Below, piece by piece: positions 17,082 to 26,442 of a DNA stretch of 29,676 nucleotides. Every line of letters starts with the position of its first letter. Within the stretch, counting starts at the first letter, position 1. The translations under genes were made by a program, and so were the position numbers. The notes under the pieces were generated by a model. That model was not told where the DNA came from and did no database searches. It saw nothing but the letters and a program-made list of their open reading frames with translations. The stretch is from Chara braunii (taxonomy: Eukaryota; Streptophyta; Charophyceae; Charales; Characeae), in the NCBI GenBank assembly GCA_003427395.1, contig BFEA01000001.1:13800334-13830009 (forward strand), in the 5' to 3' direction.

Positions 17082-17346
17082 GGGGTTGGGGGGAAAAATA
17101 TACGAAGAGAAGAGCGGGGAACGAGCTCCAACTGGAAACGTCCAACTACAGTCGCCGCCACAACTGTCTCATCGACATATCTATCTATCATAATCATAAA
17201 CGTCTCCCACGTCAGGCTCTTTGTCCAGATGCTTCCCGTCCAGGGGATCTGCAGGGGATCTGACACACACCCACCTACCTCGCATTGTGTACAAGACGAC
17301 GGTCGTCGTCGCCAACCAAACCATGGCCGACGAAGGATTTAGGGCC

Positions 17347-17511
17347 TCGCCACACCACTGTCGAATCGAAATGGAAAAGAACGAGCGCACCTGCCTCAGA
17401 AAGAGGCAAGATGCATCCGTTGCTATTCATAGTAACGGATGCATCTGGTCACACCCGGCGGGGGACATGCACTTGTATTGTACTTTTTGCGATTCGACAG
17501 TGGTGTGGCGA
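17347..17511. mobile_element. 165-bp foldback element with palindromic core
   Basis: The outer arms are 22-bp perfect inverted repeats (TCGCCACACCACTGTCGAAT... at 17347-17368 and its inverse at 17490-17511). In the centre, 17410-17447 is an almost continuous 38-bp palindrome: 18-bp arms with one mismatch and a 2-base loop. It is inserted where a tRNA-like core would begin; box-B-like sequence resumes just downstream. Confidence 0.8.
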
Positions 17512-17590
17512 CCGAGTGGTGGGCCCATGAACTGTTGAAAATGGACCGAAGTTCCAATCCAGACGATGGAACTCGATGACGAAATCTCCA
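17512..17590 (+). repeat. Partial tRNA-like SINE core, 3' of a foldback element
   Basis: GAACTGTTGAAAATGGACC and GAAGTTCCAATCCAG match the box-B half of the tRNA-like cores at 5813 and 11705. GATGGAACTCGATGA repeats the 3' module seen at 11720. Box A is missing, apparently displaced by the foldback at 17347-17511. Confidence 0.55.
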
Positions 17591-17637
17591 GGGCATTTCC
17601 GGGGCTGGGGGCCCGCCGAGAAAAAGGAGGCCCGCTC

Positions 17638-17744
17638 GGAACCAAGGGGCCCAGAGACTCTGGAAGCGTGACGCTTCTACTCCCCAAGGAATCTCCAACC
17701 ACACGTTGGAACCAAGGGGCCCAGAGACTCTGGAAGCGTGACGC
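17638..17744. repeat. 37-bp direct repeat in the LINE 5' region
   Basis: Two copies (17638-17674 and 17708-17744) containing GGGGCCCAGAGACTCTGGAA are identical and start 70 bp apart. The unit holds the palindromic CCAGAGACTCTGG. Confidence 0.92.
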
Positions 17745-18593
17745 CTGGTCTGGGCAACAGCCAGCTCTGCATCCCCACAACGAGGTGGAAAGGGAACCCG
17801 GCTGCGGTCCCAGCTCCTGGGAAGGACCAACCAGTCGATTTGAATAGCCCGGCAACAGGAGCAACTACCCCGGAAGTGGATATGGTCCCAGCAGCGGGAT
17901 CACAGCAGGAGCTTCGATTGGCCCTTCCCCCTGGCGTTCTGAACAGACAGCAATCTCTCGCCTCTCCCAAACGCCCCAGGAGTGAAGTTGGAGAGGACAG
18001 ACCTCCCAATGATCAAAATGGTGGGGTAGAGCGGCAATTTCGTGGCTATGCCACTGATCCTCAAAATCAGTAACCAGGGCCCACGGATCTTGTTGCGAAC
18101 GGACCAGAAAGGGGACCTGCAAATTCCATCCCTGTCCATGCAATCTCCCCCGGAACCTAGCCCAATGCTAGACATGGCCAGAAGAATGTTGGACAAACGG
18201 TTTCCCGTCCCTCACCTTCCAATGGTTACGGTCCAGAAAACTGGGATTTCCGGAAATACATACACAATCCATTCAGTTTGTCTGGATGCCACACTGATAC
18301 CCAGCACAGACTTCCAATTCGCAAGCAAAGGCTTGTATTGGGCCCCTATCGCTTGGTTCAAGACAAACAATAACAAAGAGAAACACAGCGTCCTCCTGGG
18401 AGATGGCATTGAAGGGGAGATTATCTCAGATGTGAATGATCTCCTCCCCAAGGATATGAAGCTTCATTCCAAATTTGTGAGTGACGCCCTCAAAGCTCCT
18501 TGGGAAATGTCACAACCAAACAGGCCACTAACGACTCCAACAGATATGCAGATCCAACAGGGCGTCCTGCACGCACCACGAGATGGACAGTAG
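17738..18593 (+). pseudogene. LINE ORF1-like region (frameshifted)
   Basis: Two overlapping frames, 17738-18073 and 18042-18593, appear to be one coding region broken by a frameshift near 18042-18073. The first part is Pro/Ala/Ser-rich with a basic patch (SPKRPRSE). The second (183 residues) is mixed alpha/beta-like, with AWFKTNNN and VNDLLPKDMKLH. I see no CCHC zinc knuckle or coiled coil. Position directly upstream of the endonuclease makes it the ORF1 (RNA-binding nucleocapsid-like) slot by context only. Its stop codon lies inside the first codons of the next ORF, giving an 11-nt overlap. Confidence 0.6.
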
Positions 18594-19420
18594 ATTGAGG
18601 GTAGCGTCGTGGAATGTTCGTGGCTTAGTGGATACAAACGGTAAGCAAAAGAAATCGCGCTTGAAATCATGGATCCACGAAAAACGAATTCAAATTGCAC
18701 TGGTCCAAGAAACAAAACTAGACACGGACAGGATAATGGAAATCAGGAATTGGTGGACAGGCCCCCAAGCCTGGGCCCCGGCTGATGGCACAAAAGGCGG
18801 GTGCGGTATTCTGATTCACAAGGCCCTCCCCTGTACAATCGTTAGTTTGGACTTCGATGCAGGCAGCAAATGGGCTAAAATGATCATAAGCCTCGATGGT
18901 GCTACCTGGGGTATCTTGTCTATCCACGCCCCATCAGACCACACCAATAAGATCCCGTTTCTCCAATCCCTCCACGACGTTATCCCGAATACTGATCACG
19001 TCATCAATGGGGGGGACTGGAACACAGTTCCCAACCCAGCCCTTGACTACTCTAGCCCATTGTCACATCCATCGGAGACCTTAGCATTGTGTGAACTGCT
19101 AGCGGAGAATAACTTATTCCACCCCTATAGAGCTCTCAATCCTAAGGAGGTTGATTTCACATGGGTCTCTACTAACACAACCAAAAGAGGAGAACACACC
19201 AGGAGAAGAATGGATATCATTTTTGTGAACGAACAGACTATGCCTCAGATCATGCAAGCAGAAATCATACCCGACCCTCTGTCAGACCACAAACCGGTAG
19301 TACGCTCCTTGAATACCGGGGCATTGATAGAAAGGGGTAGGGGATACTTTAGGCTGAGTATGCATATATTTGAAGACTCAGGTATGTCTAATTGGGTGGT
19401 GGAGTTTTTGGAAGATGGAG
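18583..19420 (+). pseudogene. LINE ORF2 N-terminus: APE-type endonuclease
   Basis: Translation from ATG at 18583 gives an apurinic/apyrimidinic-like endonuclease domain over about 240 residues. Its catalytic landmarks are all present: WNVRG (Asn 11), QETKL (Glu 43), IHAPSDH (where the family usually has a Tyr before AP), GGDWN (Asp 145, Asn 147), RRMDIIFV (Asp 211) and LSDHKPV (Asp 235, His 236). In LINEs this domain nicks the target DNA to prime reverse transcription. The frame then fails: the open frame runs on to 19461 in nonsense, while the RT frame takes over near 19405-19420. The switch falls at a five-T run, consistent with one lost T. The start overlaps the ORF1 stop by 11 nt. Confidence 0.88.
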
Positions 19421-21197
19421 GAACTTCTGGGATATGTACAAAACGCCAGGGGAATGGGTAGATAAGGGCCTGCACCTAATCTCTGGGCATTTGAATCTGT
19501 TTTCTCGAATTAAAGCGGTGAACAGGAAGATGAAAGAAATTAAACTCGGGAGGAAAATCGAGAAAGCGAGGGCAAACCTGGGACATACAACCTTTTCCGA
19601 CGAACTCTGGATGAGAAGGCGTTCCAGGTGGTTGCAAGAGTGGCAGGACGAACAAATAGCCAAACATGAGGCATGGGCTAAATACAAACAGATAAATAAA
19701 ATAATTGAAGCAGACAGAATGAACAAAAGCACTCTGAAACCAGACAGGAACAGCCTAACTACCTCTTCAATGATGGAATTACTCCCCCCTTCTAATCAGG
19801 AGGCTCCAGTTGCAAAGACCTCCCAACAAATCCTACTTTGCATTCGTTCCTTCTATGAGTCCCTCCTCACGTCCGACAAGGAAGCAGGAACCCCAATAAT
19901 AACACAGGAACATGAAACGTTCTTATGGGGCTCGACACAGCGCATTCTCTCCGCTGAAGAAAAAAAAGAACTGGAGAACCCGATCACACTTACCGAGTTG
20001 ATTGCAGCCTTAAAAAGCATGGCAAAAGGCAAATGCCCTGGCCCTGACGGACTCCCAGTCGAGTTCTACGATCTATTCTGGAACCTTTTAGGTCCTGATA
20101 TGCTAAGAGTTTTTAACAGCATTCTAGACGATAGCAAATTGGGCATCAGAACTACAGAAGGGATTATTACCTTGCTATACAAGAAGGGGGATAAGAGAGA
20201 CGTCCGTAACTGGCGCCCCATATCCCTCCTAAACGTGGCAGGTAAAATTCTAGCTAAAACCATGGCGAGAAGATTGACACACCTAATGAGGAAATTGGTG
20301 GCAGCTGACCAGTATGGCTTTGTACCGGGCAGGCATGTGTTAGATAATGTCATGACCATATCTCAAGCTATTGAATTGATTAAGTCCAGACAAACAAATA
20401 CCGCATTCATTCTCATAGACTTTGAGAAGGTATATGACAGGGTTAACTGGAACTTTGTGCAAGAGACGCTAACGAGGATTGGAGTGGGTCCTAACTTTAT
20501 CAAATGGTTGCGTGCCTTGTATAGTGGGTCACAGGGCAAGGTATTAGTCCATGGCTTTATATGTATACCCTTCATGGTGTCTCGTTCACTACGCCAGGGG
20601 TGCCCCTTAGCTCCCTCCCTATTTGTGATCCAGATGGAGGTCTTACTCAACATGGTTAAAACCCACCCCCAATTTAAAGGTCTTTTAGTGACCCCCTCTT
20701 ACTCACTCAAAATCTCGGCACTAGAAGACGACTTCTCAGCAATTTCTGAAAACTCGTCCGAGTCGTTAAATGCACTGAAGCAATGCATCACAGTTTATGA
20801 GCAGGCGTCAAAAATAAAAGTAAGTTTGACGAAATCTGTCGCGTTAACTCCCAAGGGGAAACATTTGGCTGTGGACTTAGGCATCAGAACTCTGACTAAT
20901 ACCGACTTGGAGCAATACTTGGGCATTCTAGTGTCCTTCGCAGACTGCAGCAAAACCCAAGACACAGTAGTGGATCAACGAATCAGGGACGCCTGTGCAA
21001 AATGGTCAAAAAGGAAGTTTTTATCCCTCATTGGCCGCGCAATGGTCTCTAACGTTTGTGTTCTCTCGACGGTCTGGTATATTTTATCACTTAAGGAACT
21101 ATCAGAAGCCTCTGCTCAACTGATCCGTCAACTCCTCTCCAGATTCATATGGAAAGGTGACTCTGACTCTTCCTCATGCATGTCCAAGCTGGCCTAA
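19392..21197 (+). pseudogene. LINE ORF2: reverse transcriptase domain
   Basis: About 600 residues of open frame contain the non-LTR RT blocks: KCPGPDGLPVEFY (about 214-226), LYKKGDKRDVRNWRPISLLN (262-281), QYGFVPGRHVLDNV (307-320), motif A IDFEKVYDRVNW (342-353), RQGCPLAPSLF (401-411), motif C and a thumb-like KIKVSLTKS. Motif C reads ALEDDF where the family has an aromatic residue plus A before DD, so the two aspartates survive but their context is damaged. The frame ends at a TAA (21195-21197); homologous-looking sequence (WKITEKKQDGGLGVIDP) continues in the same frame immediately after, so this is a nonsense mutation. There is no genuine start codon: the region is the continuation of the endonuclease after a frameshift. 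Confidence 0.92.
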
Positions 21198-22744
21198 TGG
21201 AAGATCACAGAAAAGAAACAAGATGGGGGGTTAGGGGTTATTGATCCACTGACTCAGAACAAAGCACTCCTTTCTAAATGGTCCGTTAGACTTCTGACAG
21301 AACATCTATCAACCCCCTGGGTCCGCCTAGCCATCGCCCTCCTAACAGCAGAATGGAATCTGATAGACGGGGAAGCAGTCTGAGACTATATGTTAATCCA
21401 ACCATTGCTACGGAACACCAAGTCGTTGACATGGGGACCAATTCTTAAATCTTGGTCGAAGATGGCTCTCTCTCACATAAAACAGCCTTCATCAGCGGAA
21501 GAGGTACTAACAACATGCATCTATGAAAATCCAGCAATCAGGAAGTCGGAGGGGAGAGTATTCGAGGTCTCCAAGCACCCCGGTAACTTCGGTAGGAAAT
21601 GGTTGCAAAGAGGGATATAGCGGATTGAGCACTTGTGGGACAAGAAATGAAAACGATGAAAATCAGCAGAGGAACTCAGAGGTAAACTCCGAGGCCTGCA
21701 GAATATTCGCATGAACAGAGAATTCATTTTGGGTGTCATCCCAACCCACTGGCAGCAGTACCTGATGGACGAAGGAGAGGAGTGGTTTGCAGATACATGG
21801 TGGGAGGATACACAACAAGCGAAGGTAATTATCCACATCTTGGAAGTAAATGGGGACGGGATCTTTCATGCTGAATCATGGGAGGCACTGGGTGAACATC
21901 TTCAAGTATGAACGGGCATGCTCTCTGTACCAAAGGATAGATTGGGTCAAGCGGTTAAGGTACAAACCTCTCTCACCACTGACGGTCTGCGACAGGCAAG
22001 GCGGATTTATTCACCCTCTATCTTAGGGGAGGGACGCTTAAAAGGTGCAAGGATTGGGTGGATCAAATCTGTGGAGACCGCAGAGACTGAAGTTATCCCC
22101 TTGGAGAATTACAGACCTAAGGTAGGGTATAGCATGCAGTCTAAGGCCGCAACACTAAAAGCCCAGGCCTAGTCTTCTTGGAACAAGATAACACAAATCA
22201 TGAAATTTTGTAGGTTCTCAGCAATTTGGTTTCCCTTATATTGTCAGATGATGAAATCACAGAAACCAAAGTGGCAGGCCTGCAATGGATCCATATGCAT
22301 TCATGCGTCCCTGCGGCAAAATGATGTGCAGAAAAAGGGATGCAAATCAATGTGTTTTGCGATCAGTGTCCCTATCCCTGAGTCGAATCCTCTGCACACC
22401 TGTGGTGGGAATGTGTGGTGGCACGGGGCTTCTGGGATTGGCTACGAGACTTATGGAACAAGGCCTATGGAGATTCCTCTACATGGAACGAAACTTTCAT
22501 AATCACAGGAAGCACAAACATCTCAACTGGGAAAGATATCGCCATGAAGTTCCGGGTCATCGCCTTTTGGATTTTGTGGTTGGCAAGGAGGGACAAACGC
22601 TTCAATGGTAAAATTACTGTGGATGTGGCATTAAGGAACAACTTCAGACTTTCAGTTCATACACTGATTCTAGGGGAGTACAGGAAAGCTAGACAGAAGA
22701 GGAAAAGGCTGTCTGACGGCTCTGCAAAACACACAAGGCACTAG
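21198..22744 (+). pseudogene. LINE ORF2 C-terminal region with zinc-finger-like motif
   Basis: After the stop at 21195 the same frame carries on with further stops at 21381 and 21618, and open stretches at 21711-21911 and 21918-22172. From about 22400 the coding sense moves to another frame (open 22415-22744), where HLWWEC is followed by ARGFWDWLRDLW, resembling the zf-RVT region downstream of RT in plant LINEs. The last stop is at 22742. At least three in-frame stops and one or two frameshifts make the copy inactive. Confidence 0.75.
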
Positions 22745-23110
22745 GAGCATCCCTTTCAGTGGGCAGGGAGAATCTCTGACAGTAAACTCTTCCTTTCTCG
22801 TCTGCTGTGGGATGAAAGACAAATACCTCAAGTGTCCCATACTCAACTAGGAGACTTACCTGATTCTATCCTATAACCCCGAAAGACAAAGTGTTACAAT
22901 ACTATCAGAATAACAGTGCCTACATAATTTGCAAAGCTGGCTTGATAGTTAAAGACAGGTACTCTAAGTACAAGGACACTGACCCTGATTTCCAGCAACG
23001 GAGGTACAACCTGGTCAGGACACTGCTTAAAAATAAGAAGTGTATACTTCTGATTGGTAGAATAGAATTAGTGTTTTATAATTACACAAGTGTTGAGTGA
23101 GTCGTAGAAG
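22745..23110. other. Region beyond the LINE, end not located
   Basis: No poly(A), simple-repeat tail or duplication marks the LINE 3' end here. A short open frame at 22891-23100 (+) has no recognised family. Confidence 0.35.
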
Positions 23111-23111
23111 G

Positions 23112-23223
23112 AGTAAGTACTTGGGAGTAAGGACGCTGGACTTGTTTTCCAGTTTCGAGTTGTGGACTGAGCCAGGGTACATTTTTCAAGTAGGTAGAAA
23201 GAACGTTGGACCTGCTTTCCAGC
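23112..23223 (+). repeat. Two related tRNA-arm-like direct repeats
   Basis: Segments at about 23112-23152 and 23188-23223 share AGTAxxT...AxGACGxTGGACxTGxTTTCCAG (lower agreement between). Each contains a TGGA/TCCA stem around a 5-7-nt loop like an anticodon arm. A tRNA-derived repeat is possible; no complete box A/B pair is convincing. Confidence 0.35.
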
Positions 23224-23235
23224 ACAAGCATAAGC

Positions 23236-24295
23236 TGAGTAATGGCCTCGGCCTCCGGGTAAAATTGTGAGGTACCCGGCCTCTCAAACACATGATTCAA
23301 AGATTCAAAATTGATTGGGGGGAAGAAAAAAAAAAAACACTGACGGACATTTGGAGGCCTATCGGTTGGACCTACCGGCCTCGCTGTCGGCAAAGATACC
23401 CTTACAAGGGTATTTGTCCAGATTTTTGCAAGGCACAAAGTTCGTTTGTAGCGCAAGCTGGGACAGTAGTGTGCCCATTCTTGCATGGGTCACATCCAAC
23501 TCTCGGTTGCAGGAGGAAGCGAGGATGCTTTGATTTGATTGGAAAATGTTTGGGCATGCACTTTGAGGCACGTGTTGTTTATTCAGGCGTTTGGCAGTTC
23601 CTCGAACCGGCATGTGAGTCAGAGAGAGAAATTAAAATTTTTTGATAAGTATGGCCGCGTGTACTGTGTGCACGTGTGCAAAGGCCGGTATTGTCGTGGC
23701 CGGTGTCAAAGTTGACTATTGGTGCTGCGGTTCTAGATGATCGTTGTTGGTTTGCTTGAGTCGGCGCTTCAATCCGTGTAGCGCGAAATGCAGGAGCCAC
23801 CTTAGTTGTTGTGCTTTTGTTTGCCGGTGGGAGCCCCTATGACCTCGGCAACCCATGCATGAAAGTGGCCGCGCGCGCGGGCCTAGAATAACGACGGCAT
23901 AGCTGAGTCATGGTAGGTAGTATGTACGGCAGTTGTAAACGGAACCCGGCCCTCGACACGGAAGAAGTGAGAGTTTGACAACCGTGGGTTCAACCGATAG
24001 GCCAAGGTGTGGCCTTGGCATGATTTTGTGAACCAAACGTGGACCAGAAACCATTTAGAATGTTGTACTCGCTAGTTTCTGTTTTGGGTCTAGCCCTACT
24101 GGTAACGACATCGGACTTTTCCACATGATATGTAGAGTGATCGAGACCAACAGTTGGCGAAGAGGCGGAGTGCAATTGGAGTGAACTGAGGGGTTGAGGG
24201 TCCTATAGGACTATCCCTTTTATTTTTACAGTTGGTTCCAGACGCGGGCCCGATTGTAGGGACAAAAGGGATTCCCTCCTCCCTGTCCTGCTGTT
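23236..24295. other. Unassigned DNA
   Basis: No supportable gene. Small perfect palindromes occur at 23396-23413 (ATACCCTT/AAGGGTAT) and 24200-24211 (GTCCTATAGGAC), plus a GCGCGCGC run at 23870-23879. Confidence 0.4.
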
Positions 24296-24412
24296 TTGTT
24301 TTATTTTTATTTTATTTTATTTTTATTTTATTTTATTTTTATTTTTGATTTATTTTTAATTTGTTTTTAATTTACTTTTTATTTATTTTTTATTTATTTT
24401 TATACTCTTTGG
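24296..24412. repeat. T-rich degenerate TTTTA/TTTAT minisatellite
   Basis: Irregular 5-6-base T-rich units (TTTTATTTTA type) with almost no G or C. Confidence 0.85.
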
Positions 24413-24473
24413 TTCTTGTTTTGGGACATGGGCCTGGTACCGGTCCTAGGAGCGGTGGTAGTACCAACGAGTC

Positions 24474-24526
24474 TAACTCAGTTGGTACACCTACTGACTA
24501 TTGAAGTGCAGATAAGAGTTCAAACT
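24474..24526 (+). repeat. tRNA-like SINE core
   Basis: TAACTCAGTTGG (box-A-like) and GAGTTCAAACT (box-B-like) start 42 nt apart, with GGTACACCTA between them, as in the copy at 5813-5868. A degraded member of the same tRNA-like family. A U6 relic follows 96 nt downstream, the reverse of the order at 5.8 and 9.7 kb. Confidence 0.6.
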
Positions 24527-24621
24527 TCACTGGATGCAGATGAATAAACTACTACAAATCTGCATTACCTAAGCCCGCTCAGTTTTGATGATGATATCTC
24601 AGGGTCACTGCCCACAACGTG

Positions 24622-24685
24622 GTCCTTAGGGACATTCGTTAAAATTGAAACGATACAGAACGGATTAGTGTAGGCCCAGGGTGCG
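24622..24685 (+). pseudogene. U6 snRNA 5'-half relic
   Basis: GTCCTTAGGGACATTCGTT, AAAATTGAAACGATACAGAA, GGATTAG and GGCCC follow the U6 5' half in order, then decay at GTGCGC. The copy has the U6 5' end but lacks the 3' half and any poly(A). Confidence 0.82.
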
Positions 24686-24773
24686 CTTTGCTATTCTTCT
24701 TTTCCTTTTCTTTTTTATTAATTTTGCACTCATTTAAGGGCACATTCATTTGGACTTAGGATAGAGTGAGGGG

Positions 24774-25166
24774 TTACCTATGCAGAAAAGATCGAGTCGA
24801 ATGCAACCATAAAACTGCGTCGGACCGATCTCCTGCTTGGACTTCGATCAGCGCCGATTTGGGGCCAGTGTGATCATGTTGTTCGTCTTCATCATCATGC
24901 TCATAGTGTTTGACTTCATCAACGTGATCGTGGTGTTCATATCCATGGTCGTGCTCATCAGCGCCGCCATATTCGTTGGCATCGTGATACTTATTGGGAT
25001 CGTTATGGTTGCACTGCTCGCGGTCTCCGTCCTCACACTGAATCATTCTCCTTCTCCGTAGTTTCAATGGTCCTCTTTGACACGATCGTAGTGGCAGTTT
25101 CATACTGCTCGTCGTCATAACCCACGTAAGTGCGCTGCTCCTCGCCGCCTCCGCGCCCGTCATCAA
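24774..25166 (-). CDS. Acidic, His/Asp-rich hypothetical frame (doubtful)
   Basis: A minus-strand frame of 130 residues has a low-complexity centre rich in His, Asp and Glu (for example DEHDHGYEHHDHVDE and KHYEHDDEDEQHDH). The DNA is three-base periodic (ATC/ATG-type codons), which by itself produces such frames and an opposite-strand Ile/Val frame at 24837-25061. Similar acidic peptide can be read on minus at 25668-25916 and around 26200-26390, so these may be exons or repeated pieces of one gene, or merely shared composition. No family recognised. Confidence 0.2.
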   Translation of the reverse strand: MMTGAEAARSSALTWVMTTSSMKLPLRSCQRGPLKLRRRRMIQCEDGDREQCNHNDPNKYHDANEYGGADEHDHGYEHHDHVDEVKHYEHDDEDEQHDHTGPKSALIEVQAGDRSDAVLWLHSTRSFLHR

Positions 25167-25330
25167 GGTGTTCCAAGTTCGTCCTTGTGGTCGTCACCAT
25201 CGGGGTTGGAGCCACCCACTATTGCATCTGCAAGCGTGAAGAGGGAGGAATGGAAAAACGAGATAGGGGAGGTGAAAAACCGGACAAGTGGTGAGGGAAA
25301 AAAGAACAGAGGCGACGGCGACACAAGCGG

Positions 25331-25671
25331 TTAATAGGGACCCTCATTTTTCAGCCCCAGGTTACGCCCTCCAACACTGAAAAGTGCTGGTTTTTTTTTT
25401 TTGTCAACGTATGCCTGTGCCAAGTTTGGTGTTTGTTGGGTTCTTGGAGATTACTGTTTTGGCCACCCTTGAAAACTGAAAAGAGCGAATTTTGCATGAA
25501 AACACACTTTTGTCTTGGGGTTTAAGGCCCGTTTGATCCCTTTTTATACTTTTTTTTTGTTGGTTTATTTGGTGTCCACGCTATGGACTGGTGACAAGTC
25601 TGGCTAAAAAGGTATGACAAGTTTGTTATAATGACCCTGAAAAAAAAACTGAAAATTTAGGGGTCTGTTAA
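25331..25671. mobile_element. 341-bp TTAA-bounded inverted-repeat element
   Basis: The left end reads TTAATAGGGACCCTCATTTT; the right end, reversed, reads TTAACAGACCCCTAAATTTT, giving imperfect terminal repeats of about 24 bp, both flush against TTAA. TTAA duplication is the hallmark of piggyBac elements. The sequence differs from the TTAAACCACC family, so this would be a separate family. No coding capacity. Confidence 0.55.
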
Positions 25672-25916
25672 GCGCTTCTCTTTGGACAGAGTATGAGCAG
25701 GGTTGCACTGTTGGAGCTCGTTGAAGGGTTGTGAAGGTTGCGTTGCTGTGTAAAGTCGGCGTACTTATTGGGAATTAAGCTCTTCCTCGCTATCTTCATG
25801 ATCGAGCTCTTCGTCACCATCATCAGGGTCAGTTCTTCGGGATCACCATCGTACTGCTCGTCTTCAAGGTCTTCATCGAGCCGCATGTGGTTGATCGACG
25901 TATCCTTGGTCATCAT
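25668..25916 (-). CDS. Acidic hypothetical frame (doubtful)
   Basis: An 82-residue minus-strand frame begins with an acidic stretch (LDEDLEDEQYDGDPEE). An adjacent frame gives another acidic string (DPDDGDEELDHEDSEEE), suggesting a frame change inside one formerly acidic coding segment. It shares the phrase ACTTATTGGGA (plus strand) with 24981-25000. No family recognised; may be compositional. Confidence 0.18.
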   Translation of the reverse strand: MMTKDTSINHMRLDEDLEDEQYDGDPEELTLMMVTKSSIMKIARKSLIPNKYADFTQQRNLHNPSTSSNSATLLILCPKRSA

Positions 25917-26033
25917 CCTATTTCAGGCCTCAAACGAACCTCGTCGTGTTAATGACCAGGTGCATTCAGCCACAGGAGACAAGCTAGAGATGGGATCGCA
26001 AAGACGCCGATGTTAGCCAAGCAAAAAAAATTG

Positions 26034-26095
26034 CAAAGAGAGAGAGAGAAAGAGGAAGAGAAGTTGCGAGGGAAAGAAAGGGTGGAGGTATGGTT
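26034..26095 (+). repeat. Purine-rich GA tract
   Basis: AG-rich run including five GA units. Confidence 0.7.
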
Positions 26096-26388
26096 ACCTG
26101 GATAAACCAGCTGACAATACGGATTGAACCGGAAACCGAGCTGCCAAGTTAGGAAGGAGATGTATCTTTCCACATTCTAGTGGAAGGGTTATTCACATTG
26201 CCACCAATTTGTCAATTGCAGACGCGACAGTGCCTTTCTTCATGGTAGCCGCGGTCGTGAGGATCGTCATTGCATACCGATTGTGGTTGGTACTGATCGA
26301 GCTGCTGCTCGTGGGTGTAGTCAGATTCCAAGCATTATTCCTCACAAACATGATCGTTGCTAAGACGACATACTCATGGGTGATGGCC

Positions 26389-26442
26389 TAGCCCAGTTGG
26401 TATACCTGCGAGTTGTTAAAATGCAGACATGAGCTCAAATCC
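26389..26442 (+). repeat. tRNA-like SINE core
   Basis: TAGCCCAGTTGG and GAGCTCAAATCC start 42 nt apart and fit box A and box B. ATGCAGACATGAG between them matches the ATACAGACCCGAG of the copy at 5813-5868. No acceptor stem pairing is evident, so this is a SINE head or tRNA relic. Confidence 0.65.

Larger units (their letters stand above)
17566..22744 (+). mobile_element. Decayed full-length-scale LINE (L1/Tx1-like)
   Basis: About 5.2 kb carry, in order, an ORF1-like region, an APE-type endonuclease, a reverse transcriptase and a C-terminal zinc-finger-like region, all on plus. This is the standard layout of L1-superfamily non-LTR retrotransposons. RT phrases such as KKGDKRDVRNWRPISLLN recall the Tx1 branch, which is family knowledge and not a search result. 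Frameshifts and stops break it. I find no poly(A) tail or target duplication; the 5' edge is placed at the start of the open ORF1 region and the 3' edge at the last stop, so the real ends may lie outside. Confidence 0.88.

Noticed and set aside
26389-26442. Working tRNA genes at the tRNA-like cores
   Set aside because: Box A and box B spacing is right, but I could not pair an acceptor stem or a convincing anticodon arm in any of them.
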